From an uncultured Paracoccaceae bacterium (GTDB taxonomy: Bacteria; Pseudomonadota; Alphaproteobacteria; Rhodobacterales; Rhodobacteraceae), in NCBI GenBank assembly GCA_937864535.1, contig CALMJS010000015.1, positions 124,001 through 188,000 of the forward strand: a DNA stretch of 64,000 nt, written 5' to 3'. Shown here in pieces: positions 9,301 to 17,542 of this stretch. The notes beneath the pieces are model-generated. The model did no database searches, had not been told where the DNA came from, and saw only the letters and a program-made list of their open reading frames with translations. How positions within the stretch are numbered: the stretch's first letter is position 1; each line of letters opens with the position of its first letter. The translations under genes were made by a program, and so were the position numbers.

Positions 9301-9336
9301 CCTCTTGCCCCTTTCAATCACGAAGAGGGCAAGAGG
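9301..9336 (-). promoter_or_regulatory. Inverted repeat enclosing the dgoK-like ribosome site
   Basis: CCTCTTGCCC (9301-9310) and GGGCAAGAGG (9327-9336) are perfect 10-base arms around a 16-base loop. On the - strand transcript the second arm ends in AGAGG, six bases before the dgoK-like ATG, so the ribosome site would be base-paired. There is no T-tract, so it is not a classic terminator. It could modulate translation or stop ribosome entry on read-through RNA from the upstream aminotransferase. Confidence 0.55.
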
Positions 9337-9348
9337 GAAAGACAGCGA

Positions 9349-10719
9349 TCAGGCCATCACGCGCGTCAGGGCATTGTCGACGGCAGCGGTGATTTCGTCG
9401 ATGTCCGATGCGGTGGCGATCAGCGCCGGGGCAAACAGCAGCGTATTGTTAAAGCCCGGCATCGACCGGTTCGACGCGCCGATGATAACCCCGTTTTTCA
9501 GACAGTCGCCGACCACGGCCTGCACCCGCTTTTCATCCAGCGGTTCGCGCGTGTCGCGGTCCACCACCAGTTCGGCGCCTTGGAACAGGCCCATACCGCG
9601 CACTTCGCCGATGACCTTATGCTTGTCCATCAGGGCCAGCAGGTTGTCCTGAAGCCGTTGCCCCATCGCCACCGAATTGTCGCACAGCGCTTCGTTTTCG
9701 ATGATCTTAAGGTTTTCGAGTGCCGCCGTCGGACCCGCCGTACAGCCGCCAAAGGTCGAAATGTCACGGAAGTACCCCAGTTTATCGGTGTCATCCTTGA
9801 ACATGTCGAAAACGCGCTCGGTGGTCACGCAGCAGGAAATCGCCGCATAGCCCGACGCGACGCCCTTGGCCATCGTCACGATGTCGGGCTGGATGCCGAA
9901 CTGCTGGTACCCGAACCAGGTGCCGGTGCGACCCAGACCGCAGACGACCTCGTCGATGTGCAGCAGGATATCGTACTTCTGGCAAAGGGCCTGAACGCCC
10001 TGCCAATAGCCGGCGGGCGGAACAATGATGCCGCCGCCAGCGGTGATCGGCTCCAGACACAGAGCGCCGATCGTGTCGGCCCCTTCGCGCAGGATGACGT
10101 CCTCGATGGCCTTGACCGCGCGCTCGGCATAGCCCTCGCCACGGTCGAGCGATTGATATTCCAGACAGTGCGGCACCTCGACAAAGTCGGGAACAAACGG
10201 GCCATACTGCGCATTGCGTTCCTTTTGGCCACCAGCCGACAGGCAGGCGATGGTCGTGCCGTGATAGTCACGATCCCGATAAAGGATTTTCGATTTCTTG
10301 CCGCCAAAGTGTTTTTGCGAAATCTGGCGCACCATTTTGAAGGCTTTTTCGTTCGCCTCGGAGCCGGAGTTGGCGTAGTACACGCGGCTCAGGCCCGGCA
10401 TTTTGCCGATCAGGCGCTGGGCAAACTCTGCCCCCGGAATCGTGCCCTTGGCCCCGGCGAAATAGCACAGCTTGACCAGTTGATCGCGCAAGGCATCTGC
10501 AATCTCGGTACGACCATAGCCGACGTTCACTGTCCAGACACCGCCGGACACGGCGTCCAGATGTTCCTTGCCGGTAATGTCCCAGACCCGCATGCCCTTG
10601 CCCTCGACGATGATCTGCGGGTCGATGGTTTCAAAGGGTTTGTGCTGCACCAGATGGTGCCAGACGTGGGCGCGGTCGGCGTCAATCACCGCCTGAGGGT
10701 CGTTGGTGTGAACGTTCAT
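9349..10719 (-). CDS. Class III aminotransferase, probably taurine:pyruvate type
   Basis: The 456-residue PLP enzyme is a fold-type I, class III omega-aminotransferase. Seen motifs are YYANSGSEANEKA, DRDYHGTT, the cofactor Asp region LLHIDEVVCGLGRTG and the lysine region MAKGVASGYAAIS. The overall pattern (ADRAHVWHH start, GGVWTVNVGYGR, RDISTFGGCTAGP) closely recalls taurine:pyruvate aminotransferase (Tpa). Other amine donors remain possible. The ATG at 10719 with GAGG upstream is chosen over the longer ORF. No tau transport genes are nearby to support taurine. Confidence 0.85.
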   Translation of the reverse strand: MNVHTNDPQAVIDADRAHVWHHLVQHKPFETIDPQIIVEGKGMRVWDITGKEHLDAVSGGVWTVNVGYGRTEIADALRDQLVKLCYFAGAKGTIPGAEFAQRLIGKMPGLSRVYYANSGSEANEKAFKMVRQISQKHFGGKKSKILYRDRDYHGTTIACLSAGGQKERNAQYGPFVPDFVEVPHCLEYQSLDRGEGYAERAVKAIEDVILREGADTIGALCLEPITAGGGIIVPPAGYWQGVQALCQKYDILLHIDEVVCGLGRTGTWFGYQQFGIQPDIVTMAKGVASGYAAISCCVTTERVFDMFKDDTDKLGYFRDISTFGGCTAGPTAALENLKIIENEALCDNSVAMGQRLQDNLLALMDKHKVIGEVRGMGLFQGAELVVDRDTREPLDEKRVQAVVGDCLKNGVIIGASNRSMPGFNNTLLFAPALIATASDIDEITAAVDNALTRVMA

Positions 10720-10741
10720 GGGAACCTCGACTGTTTGAGAG

Positions 10742-10805
10742 GCCCCTCTTCGGGGGCTATGTTGGGGGTTTTGATCATATTGACCAACTGGTCTAAAACC
10801 GTCAA
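10742..10805 (-). promoter_or_regulatory. Leader hairpin and palindromic operator of the aminotransferase
   Basis: Upstream of the aminotransferase there is a perfect palindrome-like dyad GACCA-AC-TGGTC (10782-10793). It lies just downstream of a - strand TTGACG (10800-10805) that could be a -35 box. A GCCCC/GGGGC hairpin (10742-10757) lies between it and the start codon. The dyad is a plausible repressor or activator site of GntR or TetR type. No regulator gene is adjacent. Confidence 0.4.
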
Positions 10806-10823
10806 GCACGGCCCCGACGCGCC

Positions 10824-13400
10824 CTAGTCGGAATCCGACCCTTCATGGATCAGAGACGTCAGTTCCATTCGCGTGTTGGCCCAAATGGTTTCAAGCCGCG
10901 GGAGCTGGTCCCGCATTTTGTCGGCGGCATTGCTCTTGCCCAGGGTTTCCAGCGTCCGCAGCGTGTCGCCCAGTGCTGCCGTCCCGAATAGCGACGCAGA
11001 GCCGGCGAGTTTGTGGATGTCGCCGATCAGCTGCTTGTCGTCGTCGCTTGGCCGGTTGACCAGCATGTCCACCACCCCGTCGGTTTCCTGGATAAAGTTA
11101 TTCACCAATCCCAAGGCCCGCTCTTCTCCGAGATCCTCGAACAGGTTGATGATGACATCCTCTGCGATGATTGCCATCTCTCTGTGGATGGGTTGAACGT
11201 CCTGCGACGAGTTGGTCTTGATCGACAGAACGCGAGCCAGTTTCGTCCGCGAGATCGGCTTGACCAGCGCATCGTTCATACCGGCGTCCTTGAACCGTTC
11301 GATGTCTGCAGGCAGCGCGTGCGCGGTCAGGGCGATGATCCGGCTATCACGGCTACGACCATCGCCGGATCTGATTGCCATACAGGCCTCGACGCCGTCC
11401 ATGCGCGGCATGGAAATGTCCATCAGGATTACATCGTATTTGCGCAGCGCGGCAGCGGCCACACCTTCGACACCATTGTTGGCGAGCGTGACACGGTGGC
11501 CTTCCTTGTTCAGCATCTCTTCGACGACCAGTTGGTTGATCTGGTTGTCCTCGACAACGAGGATGTCCAGAGAGGCCGATACCACCGCAGGCGCAATGGT
11601 GGTCTCGACCGGCACCGGCATTTCGAATTGGGAACGGGACAGGATCGGTAGCGGTATCCGGAACCAGAACAGACTGCCATCGCCCAGTTCGCTCTCGGCC
11701 CCGATGGAGCCATCCATCGTTTCCACCAACCGCTTGGCAATGCCGAGCCCGAGGCCCGTACCGCCGGATTCGCGAGAGTAGGACGAATCCAGCGTCACGA
11801 AATCCTCGAAGATCCGTTCCAGATTTTCCTCCGAGATGCCGATCCCGCTATCGACGACCCGGAATTCAATGACGTCGCTGTCGCCCAGTTGTTCTGCCTC
11901 GATCCGCACCAGCCCGTCACGGGTGAATTTGATCGCATTGGAAACGAGGTTCAGCAGAACCTGCCGTAGCCGCTGCTGGTCGCCCAGCACATTGACCTGC
12001 CCGAGTTCGGACATGTCTACCTCGACAGTGGTGTTGTTGGCCGTGGCGATGCCGTGCTGGCTCTCCATGACTTCGATCAGCAGTTCGTTCAGGGCAAATG
12101 GGCGTTTTTCCGCATGCCCTCGTCCGGAATCGAGGCGGGCAATATCCAGCACGTCATTGACGTGGTGGAGCAACAAACGGCCCGAGGTCTCCATGATCTT
12201 GATGTAGTCACGCTGCCGCTGCGACAGGGGCGTGTCCTTGATCAATTCCATCGTGCCGAGCATGCCATTGAGCGGCGTGCGCATTTCGTGGCTCATCACC
12301 GCCATGAATTCGGCGCGGGCACGTTCGCCGGCCAGGGCCTCGTCGCGGGCGGTCAGCAATTCCAGCTCTGCCGCGACCTGAGCCGAATTGTCCCGCAGGA
12401 ACGACACAAAGAGAACGCCCTGAGGCGACTGGGCACTGGCGATCGAGAATTCGCAGGGGAATACCTCGCCATTCTTGCGCAGGGCCTCCATCTGCACCCG
12501 GCCCTTGCCGACGATATGGGCAGTCCCGTCCCGCAGGTGTCGCTTCATGCCTTCCATATGGGCTTTGCGGTACTTGAGCGGGATGATGATGTCGACCATG
12601 GGCTGGTCGATGACTTCGTCGCGGCTATAGCCGAACACGAATTCGGCGGCGCCGTTGAATTCGACGATCTTGCCCTTGTTGTCGATCACGATCACCGCAT
12701 CGAGTGTGGAGTTGACCATCGCCTCCAGTCGGGCAGAGGCTGCACGCACGCTCTCGGCAGAACGTTGGGACACGCTGTAGAGTTGGAACAGCACCACGGA
12801 CAGAATGATCAGCGCCATGACAAGGGCGATGGTCAGCGCGGCGACCCGCATCAGGGTCAGCCAGATGTCGTTCCGACTCTCGTCCGAGACGCGTGCGAAA
12901 TAGTTGATGCCGGCCAGAGCTATGTTGCGGACGCCCGCCTCCAGACCTTCAAAGCGCCCGACGAGCTCTTCGAGGTTGGTGGCCAGTACGTCGTTCGGGG
13001 CGTCCACCAAAGGTATCAGGACATCCAGTTCGTGGATAACACCCGCCAACATGGTCGCAAAGGTCAACTCCGACCTCAGACCGGCATAGACGCTTCCTTT
13101 CTGAAAGGTTGCGAGCCGGCTGTACAAGATATCAAATCGCCGTCGGAATTCGGCGATATCGTTCGGCTCTTTGGAGTCCCGCGCGTCGCGAACGGCTTCT
13201 TCGACCCGTAGGAATTCGACTTCGATCTGGGACAAAGTCCATTGGATATTGTCCGAACTGGCGGTGGCCTGTTCGGACATCTTGCGATTGACCTCGAACC
13301 CGAGCATGGCGATCGCAATGAAACAAACAGCCAGGACGGCACCCAAGATGCCGACCTTTGCCCACCTGAGCGGTTGCTGTAGTTCAACTGTTTCTTGCAC
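10824..13400 (-). CDS. Membrane hybrid histidine kinase (PAS-HisKA-HATPase-REC-HPt)
   Basis: This 858-residue sensor has two membrane helices (about 15-36 and 187-210) flanking a helical periplasmic domain. A PAS domain follows (about 225-340). The HisKA site SHEMRTPLNG gives His371. The HATPase has DSGIGI and GTGLGLGI, the receiver has Asp661 in LMDISMP, and a C-terminal HPt has HKLAGS (His about 796). All phosphorelay residues appear intact. The start is GTG with a weak ribosome site, but it is needed for the first helix. The interrupted molybdopterin-fold gene lies upstream on the same strand, and a NarL-type regulator is divergent. The signal is unknown. Confidence 0.92.
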   Translation of the reverse strand: MQETVELQQPLRWAKVGILGAVLAVCFIAIAMLGFEVNRKMSEQATASSDNIQWTLSQIEVEFLRVEEAVRDARDSKEPNDIAEFRRRFDILYSRLATFQKGSVYAGLRSELTFATMLAGVIHELDVLIPLVDAPNDVLATNLEELVGRFEGLEAGVRNIALAGINYFARVSDESRNDIWLTLMRVAALTIALVMALIILSVVLFQLYSVSQRSAESVRAASARLEAMVNSTLDAVIVIDNKGKIVEFNGAAEFVFGYSRDEVIDQPMVDIIIPLKYRKAHMEGMKRHLRDGTAHIVGKGRVQMEALRKNGEVFPCEFSIASAQSPQGVLFVSFLRDNSAQVAAELELLTARDEALAGERARAEFMAVMSHEMRTPLNGMLGTMELIKDTPLSQRQRDYIKIMETSGRLLLHHVNDVLDIARLDSGRGHAEKRPFALNELLIEVMESQHGIATANNTTVEVDMSELGQVNVLGDQQRLRQVLLNLVSNAIKFTRDGLVRIEAEQLGDSDVIEFRVVDSGIGISEENLERIFEDFVTLDSSYSRESGGTGLGLGIAKRLVETMDGSIGAESELGDGSLFWFRIPLPILSRSQFEMPVPVETTIAPAVVSASLDILVVEDNQINQLVVEEMLNKEGHRVTLANNGVEGVAAAALRKYDVILMDISMPRMDGVEACMAIRSGDGRSRDSRIIALTAHALPADIERFKDAGMNDALVKPISRTKLARVLSIKTNSSQDVQPIHREMAIIAEDVIINLFEDLGEERALGLVNNFIQETDGVVDMLVNRPSDDDKQLIGDIHKLAGSASLFGTAALGDTLRTLETLGKSNAADKMRDQLPRLETIWANTRMELTSLIHEGSDSD

Positions 13401-13424
13401 GGCCTGAGCCTAGGGTTGGAACGT

Positions 13425-13455
13425 TTTTTAGGAATAGCAGACCCATTCCTAAAAA
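13425..13455. repeat. 11-base perfect inverted repeat before the hybrid kinase
   Basis: TTTTTAGGAAT (13425-13435) and ATTCCTAAAAA (13445-13455) form perfect arms around nine bases. They sit in the 56-base gap between the molybdopterin-fold gene and the kinase start. The stem is A+T-rich and has no run of T after it in the direction of the genes. It is therefore as likely to be a protein operator as a terminator. Confidence 0.5.
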
Positions 13456-13456
13456 T

Positions 13457-13984
13457 TTACTTTAAAATTTCCAAACGGTCCAACTGCCATATGCTACGGG
13501 AGTAGATGACTTCGGTTTGGTACTCGGGCGCGCTGTCGTAGGGGTACACGATCCAAAGCGGCCCCTTGTCACGAATGGACATCGCGCTGCCATTGTTTTC
13601 ATAGGCGATCATCGGCGCATCCGCGGTCACATCTGCCACGGGAATCTCGATGGAATAGTCGTTGATCGCGCTGGCGCGTACCGTACCCTCGGTGACGCCG
13701 AGCGTGTCGAGAATGGCCTTGAGATATACGCCGACAAACTGCTGGTCGCCTTCGGTCCAGATCGTGGTCGTCTGGATTGTATCGGACCCGACCGAACGAA
13801 GCATCTCCAGATCGAACTGGGCAGTGGCGTCGACGTTCGTGGTGCCGATGTTGCCGCTGACAGTCAGCAGGACGTCACCGGTCGGCGCGGCCAGATCACC
13901 CGCAAAGGACGGAGCGGCTAACGCGAGTGTAGAGGCAAGTGCGGCGGCCGCAACTGATCATTGAAAACGTACCGAAGAGTACAT
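13457..13984 (-). pseudogene. Periplasmic molybdopterin-oxidoreductase-fold protein, interrupted by TGA
   Basis: Read from the ATG at 13984 (GGGAGA upstream) the frame gives MYSSVRFQ, then a TGA (13958-13960). It continues in the same frame as a clear signal peptide (ASTLALAAPSFA, cut before GD) and the mature protein down to 13457. The ORF track shows only the last 115 residues because no start codon lies between the TGA and 13804. The mature part (TIWTEGDQQFVGVYLKAIL, PLWIVYPYDSAPE) resembles small molybdopterin-dependent oxidoreductase-like proteins that often accompany sensor kinases. A TGG to TGA change would explain the stop. It could be a true mutation or a sequencing error. Confidence 0.75.
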
Positions 13985-14301
13985 CGAGATTCTCCCATCA
14001 AAGACGTGTTTCCGCCATTAGTTGCACCGTTTCGAATAGGTTTCACTTGGGCATAGGAATATGAAAATATCCGTTAGTATATATAAAAGTACCTTTTGAT
14101 ATTTTTGTTATACTATCGCCAACATGTGACAACGCCAGGATGAGCGTAACAATACCTCTACAGCAAAAATATTTGCAAAAATGTCCGGGGGTGCGACAAA
14201 TGTATAACAACCAACTGCTTGATGGGTCAAATGTCACAAAAGCGAGCGGCATTCGACCAACAGGGCAACTCCAACGAATTAAAAGTGAGACGGAGCAGAC
14301 T
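13985..14301. promoter_or_regulatory. A+T-rich divergent intergenic region
   Basis: About 317 bases separate the interrupted molybdopterin-fold gene from the NarL-type regulator. The stretch around 14055-14130 is unusually A+T-rich for this window and should contain the two divergent promoters. I could not assign -10 and -35 boxes with confidence. No RNA gene or coding frame with family resemblance was seen in it. Confidence 0.35.
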
Positions 14302-14904
14302 ATGCGGGTATTGATCGCAGATGACCACGACTTGGTTCGCGAAACAATCGCGGCCTTTCTTCTGGCCGAGGGTGTCGTCGAAGTTCGCACCGCAGCATCG
14401 TTGGATGAGGCGATCAGCATCACCGAAGATACCGGTAGTTTTGACGTGGTGCTGCTGGACTACAACATGCCGGGGATGAATGGCCTCGAGGGGCTGACCA
14501 AGATGTTGCAGGCCAACGATGACCGTCCCGTTGCGATTTTGTCGGGCACCGCGACCCGCGATGTTGCCGATGCCGCGCTCAAGGCCGGTTCGGCCGGGTT
14601 CGTTCCGAAAACACTGGCCTCCAAATCGATGGTTACCGCGATCCGCTTTATGGCTGCGGGTGAAATCTACGCGCCCTTCGGATTCATGCAGGAAGCCCCG
14701 GCAACGGGTGACGGCCTGCTGACCAAGCGTGAGACCGATGTGCTGCGCGGGATCTGCGAAGGCAAATCGAACAAAGAGATCGCCCGTGATCTCGACCTCC
14801 AAGAGGTGACTGTAAAACTCCACGTTAAAACGCTGAGCCGTAAACTGGATGCCCGCAACCGCACCCAGGCTGCGATGATCGCGCGCGACCGCAACCTGGT
14901 CTGA
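14302..14904 (+). CDS. NarL/LuxR-type response regulator
   Basis: The 200-residue protein has an N-terminal receiver (IADDHD, phospho-acceptor Asp in LLDYNMPGMNG, Lys in VPKT) and a C-terminal LuxR-type helix-turn-helix (LTKRETDVLRGICEGKSNKE, then TVKLHVKTLSRKL). It should bind DNA when phosphorylated. The ATG at 14302 is chosen because the receiver begins there; the track ORF adds 54 non-homologous residues. It lies divergent from the hybrid kinase locus, so that kinase's HPt is the obvious candidate donor, but pairing is an inference. A terminator follows. Confidence 0.9.
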   Translation: MRVLIADDHDLVRETIAAFLLAEGVVEVRTAASLDEAISITEDTGSFDVVLLDYNMPGMNGLEGLTKMLQANDDRPVAILSGTATRDVADAALKAGSAGFVPKTLASKSMVTAIRFMAAGEIYAPFGFMQEAPATGDGLLTKRETDVLRGICEGKSNKEIARDLDLQEVTVKLHVKTLSRKLDARNRTQAAMIARDRNLV

Positions 14905-14929
14905 TTTTTACCCTGACTACCACTCACGC

Positions 14930-14967
14930 CAAAGAGGGCGGGCCATCGCGGTCCGCCCTTTGTTTTT
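14930..14967 (+). terminator. Intrinsic terminator after the NarL-type regulator
   Basis: A G+C-rich stem (CAAAG-A-GGGCGG paired with CCGCCCTTTG, one bulged A) around a short loop is followed by TTTTTG. It lies 25 bases after the stop codon. The - strand gene ends shortly beyond, so the hairpin may serve in both directions. Confidence 0.75.
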
Positions 14968-14984
14968 GAACCGGCCGCAGCCGG

Positions 14985-15932
14985 TCAGTCGCCCATATCC
15001 CCAAAGCTGCCGCCCAGTTGATCGAACAGCGCGCTGTTCCCCGAAAGGCTGGCGAGGTCGGTCGCCTTGGATTTCTTCCGTTTGGGCTTGGGCGCTTGGG
15101 CGGCGGGTTCGTCGGCTACAATCTCTGGCCCGCTTTGCGGGGTGGTCGCGGGCTGGCCATCTGGTTCTCCCGCGCTCGGCACGACTAGACTATCCGCGGG
15201 CCTGCCGAGGGGAACCGCGACAAAGTCCGGAACGCCTGCCTCCCCTGAACCGTCGGTATCGGCCAATTGGGCCGCCACCTCGGCTACCACCAACTGGTCG
15301 AGCGGATCGTCGGCGATGCCGGTCGCGTCTGGCAGAGAACCGGCCTCTTCGGTGTCGTCGCTATCCGCGAATGGATCGAAATCATCCCCGAACACATTGG
15401 TCGACGCGCTGCCAAATGTATCGTTTTCCCTGTCGCCGATATAGTCGCTGCCAAAGCCCGACGTTCCATCGTTCGGAGCGTCGCTATCCGACAGTGCAGC
15501 AAGCGCCGCGAACGGGTCCTCTGGCGCTGCGGCCGAGACGATGGGTTCGTCGTCGTCGGTATCCGACCCTCCACCGAATTGCAGCATCATCGCCGCGTCG
15601 GACAGATCGAGCGACATCATCTGCGTCTTCTTGGCCGGCTTTTTGGGTTTGGGCGGTTCGGGGATCGGTTCGGGTACCGGCTCCGGTTCCGGAGGCGGCG
15701 GAGTGGGCAGCTTTTTGGGCTTGAACTCGGGTTCGGGGGCAGGTTCGGCCACCAAAGACTGCATCAGCAGGGCGCGAATGGCCCGTCTGTCCGGCCCCGG
15801 CGGTGTAACCCGATACAGATCGTTCAGGGCCACCATGAACGCAGGGCCAAAGTCGATCCCCTTGCGCCGCAACAGATTGCGCAAGGCTTTCTTGTAGGCA
15901 GGCGCCTTGGGCAGCAGGGTCTCGACGATCAT
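14985..15932 (-). CDS. Hypothetical acidic, proline-rich protein
   Basis: No family is recognised for this 315-residue protein. The first 60 residues are basic and could fold ([18 protein letters not shown], then LNDLYRVTP). A Pro/Glu/Lys linker follows at about 65-100, then a long Asp/Ser/Gly-rich acidic stretch with FG-type short repeats, and a basic patch PKPKRKKSK before a hydrophobic C-terminal tail. There is no signal peptide or membrane helix. It is divergent from the flgB operon and shares the intergenic region that holds the sigma-54 promoter, so a flagellar link is possible but unproven. Confidence 0.6.
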   Translation of the reverse strand: MIVETLLPKAPAYKKALRNLLRRKGIDFGPAFMVALNDLYRVTPPGPDRRAIRALLMQSLVAEPAPEPEFKPKKLPTPPPPEPEPVPEPIPEPPKPKKPAKKTQMMSLDLSDAAMMLQFGGGSDTDDDEPIVSAAAPEDPFAALAALSDSDAPNDGTSGFGSDYIGDRENDTFGSASTNVFGDDFDPFADSDDTEEAGSLPDATGIADDPLDQLVVAEVAAQLADTDGSGEAGVPDFVAVPLGRPADSLVVPSAGEPDGQPATTPQSGPEIVADEPAAQAPKPKRKKSKATDLASLSGNSALFDQLGGSFGDMGD

Positions 15933-15953
15933 TTTTTACTCCGGTCGGCTCTT

Positions 15954-15969
15954 TGGCACGGTGCTTGCA
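15954..15969 (+). promoter_or_regulatory. Sigma-54 (-24/-12) promoter of the flgB operon
   Basis: TGGCACG-N4-TTGCA matches the sigma-54 consensus at every core position, with ten bases between GG and GC. It lies 50 bases before the flgB start and should be read by RpoN2 with FleQ/FleT. Confidence 0.92.
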
Positions 15970-16019
15970 CCTTTCCACCCAGACGCGGCGCGGCCGCAGG
16001 AAAAACACTGGATGACTCG

Positions 16020-16406
16020 ATGACGACCGGAATCAAGGACAGTTTAGGGATACATGCGAACGCGCTTGTTTTGCGTTCCGCCCGTAACTCTCTGCTCGCG
16101 TCGAATATCGCGAACGCCGCGACGCCCGGGTTTCAGGCCCGTGACTTCGACTTTGAATCGGTTCTGGCACAGCAGACCGGCGGCGGGCCGATGCGGGTGA
16201 ACGACGCGCGCCATATGACCAACCTCGGCTCTGCGACGAACGAGCCGGGCTATCGCATCCCTGTCATGCCGTCGATGGACAACAACACCGTCGATCTGGC
16301 GGTCGAGCAGCTGGAGTTTTCCGAAAACACTGTCCGCTATCAGACGACGCTGGAACTGCTGAACCGTCGCATTTCCGGTCTGATGCAAGCGATCAGAGGT
16401 GAATGA
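16020..16406 (+). CDS. flgB: Flagellar basal-body rod protein FlgB
   Basis: This 128-residue protein is the proximal rod subunit FlgB. The N-terminal rod signature ([20 protein letters not shown]) and the C-terminal helix ([19 protein letters not shown]) are typical. The ATG at 16020 follows the sigma-54 promoter. The long track ORF upstream is antisense to the acidic hypothetical gene and is not used. Its stop overlaps the flgC start (ATGA), so the rod genes are translationally coupled. Confidence 0.95.
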   Translation: MTTGIKDSLGIHANALVLRSARNSLLASNIANAATPGFQARDFDFESVLAQQTGGGPMRVNDARHMTNLGSATNEPGYRIPVMPSMDNNTVDLAVEQLEFSENTVRYQTTLELLNRRISGLMQAIRGE

Positions 16407-16825
16407 TGACCGGTCCGAGCAATATTTTCGACGTGGGTAAAACCGCCATGTCCGCGCAGATGGTGCGGATGAACACCATCGCGTCGAACCTCGCCAATGC
16501 CAATACGATCGCAGGATCGGCAGCCGAAGCCTATCGCGCCCAGCGTCCGATTTTCGAGACGATCTACGGCGATGCACAGAACGGGCTCAATGCGCTGTCA
16601 ACCTCGCAGGCGACCGAAGTGATCGACCTCAATCGCGAGCCCGAGGCGCTGTTTCGTCCCGACCACCCGATGGCTGACGAAAATGGCATGGTCTACGCCT
16701 CGACCGTCAATTCCCAAGAGGAAATGGTCGAGATGCTGGAATCCAGCCGCCAATACCAAAACGTTCTGGAAACCGTTTCGACGCTGCGCACCCTGATGTC
16801 GCGCACCGTGAACATGGGCAAGTGA
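16403..16825 (+). CDS. flgC: Flagellar basal-body rod protein FlgC
   Basis: The 140-residue protein has the rod signature [20 protein letters not shown] at the N-terminus and the C-terminal coiled helix ([20 protein letters not shown]) of FlgC. It forms part of the proximal rod. It overlaps flgB by four bases and is followed after 12 bases by flgD. Length and motifs are normal. Confidence 0.95.
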   Translation: MMTGPSNIFDVGKTAMSAQMVRMNTIASNLANANTIAGSAAEAYRAQRPIFETIYGDAQNGLNALSTSQATEVIDLNREPEALFRPDHPMADENGMVYASTVNSQEEMVEMLESSRQYQNVLETVSTLRTLMSRTVNMGK

Positions 16826-16837
16826 TAGGCGGATACG

Positions 16838-17521
16838 ATGAGTACGATCAGCGAAATCGGCAGTCCCTTTAACCTCAACCGGACCGGCAGCCTTTTGTCC
16901 GACACCGAGGCGAAATCGTCTGGTGTTCTGGCCCAGGAGGATTTTCTCAAGCTGCTGACGACCCAGCTCCAGAACCAGGACCCGCTGTCCCCGATGGATA
17001 ACGCCGAGTTTCTGGCTCAGATGGCCCAGTTTTCGACTGTTGAAGGGATCGAGCAAGTCAACCAGAATATTTCGACCCTGACCACCACGATGGCCGCCAG
17101 TCAGGTGCAAACCGCTGCCGGTCTGCTGGGCAAATCGGTTCTGGTCGAGGGGAACGTCGTTCGTCCCGATGCCGCCGGCGGTGTTCACGGGATGGCCGAA
17201 TTGACCCAGTCGGTGGGCGCTGTAACGGTGACCTACGCCGACGCAAACACCGATGCGGTGCTCTATCAACAAAATCTGGGCGCACAGACCGAAGGCTGGA
17301 TGGCCTTTGACTGGACCGATGTTCCCAGCGACATCGCCAATTCCCGCAGTCAGGTCCGAGTGACCGTCACCGCCCAGACGGACCAAGGGCAGATTGCGGT
17401 TCCAACCTCTGTCTTTGCGCAGGTTCAATCGGCACTGGGTGGGCCGGGAACCCCGAGCATGACGCTCCTCCTCGAAGATTATGGCGCGCTGGATAGCCAA
17501 GAAGTCAGCGCCTTTCGCTAA
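16838..17521 (+). CDS. flgD: Hook-capping/scaffold protein FlgD
   Basis: The 227-residue protein has the FlgD signature DFLKLLTTQLQNQDPLSPMD followed by FLAQMAQFSTVEGI, then the Ig-like/Tudor C-terminal region. FlgD caps the growing hook and allows FlgE to assemble. AGGCGGA precedes the ATG. It sits in its usual place between flgC and flgE. Confidence 0.95.
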   Translation: MSTISEIGSPFNLNRTGSLLSDTEAKSSGVLAQEDFLKLLTTQLQNQDPLSPMDNAEFLAQMAQFSTVEGIEQVNQNISTLTTTMAASQVQTAAGLLGKSVLVEGNVVRPDAAGGVHGMAELTQSVGAVTVTYADANTDAVLYQQNLGAQTEGWMAFDWTDVPSDIANSRSQVRVTVTAQTDQGQIAVPTSVFAQVQSALGGPGTPSMTLLLEDYGALDSQEVSAFR

Positions 17522-17542
17522 ACCCCAGTTCGGAGACATACC

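Noticed and set aside
8539-10827. 762-residue ORF on the + strand opposite galM, the dgoK-like gene and the aminotransferase
   Set aside because: It spans three recognisable genes on the other strand and their gaps; no family features are seen.
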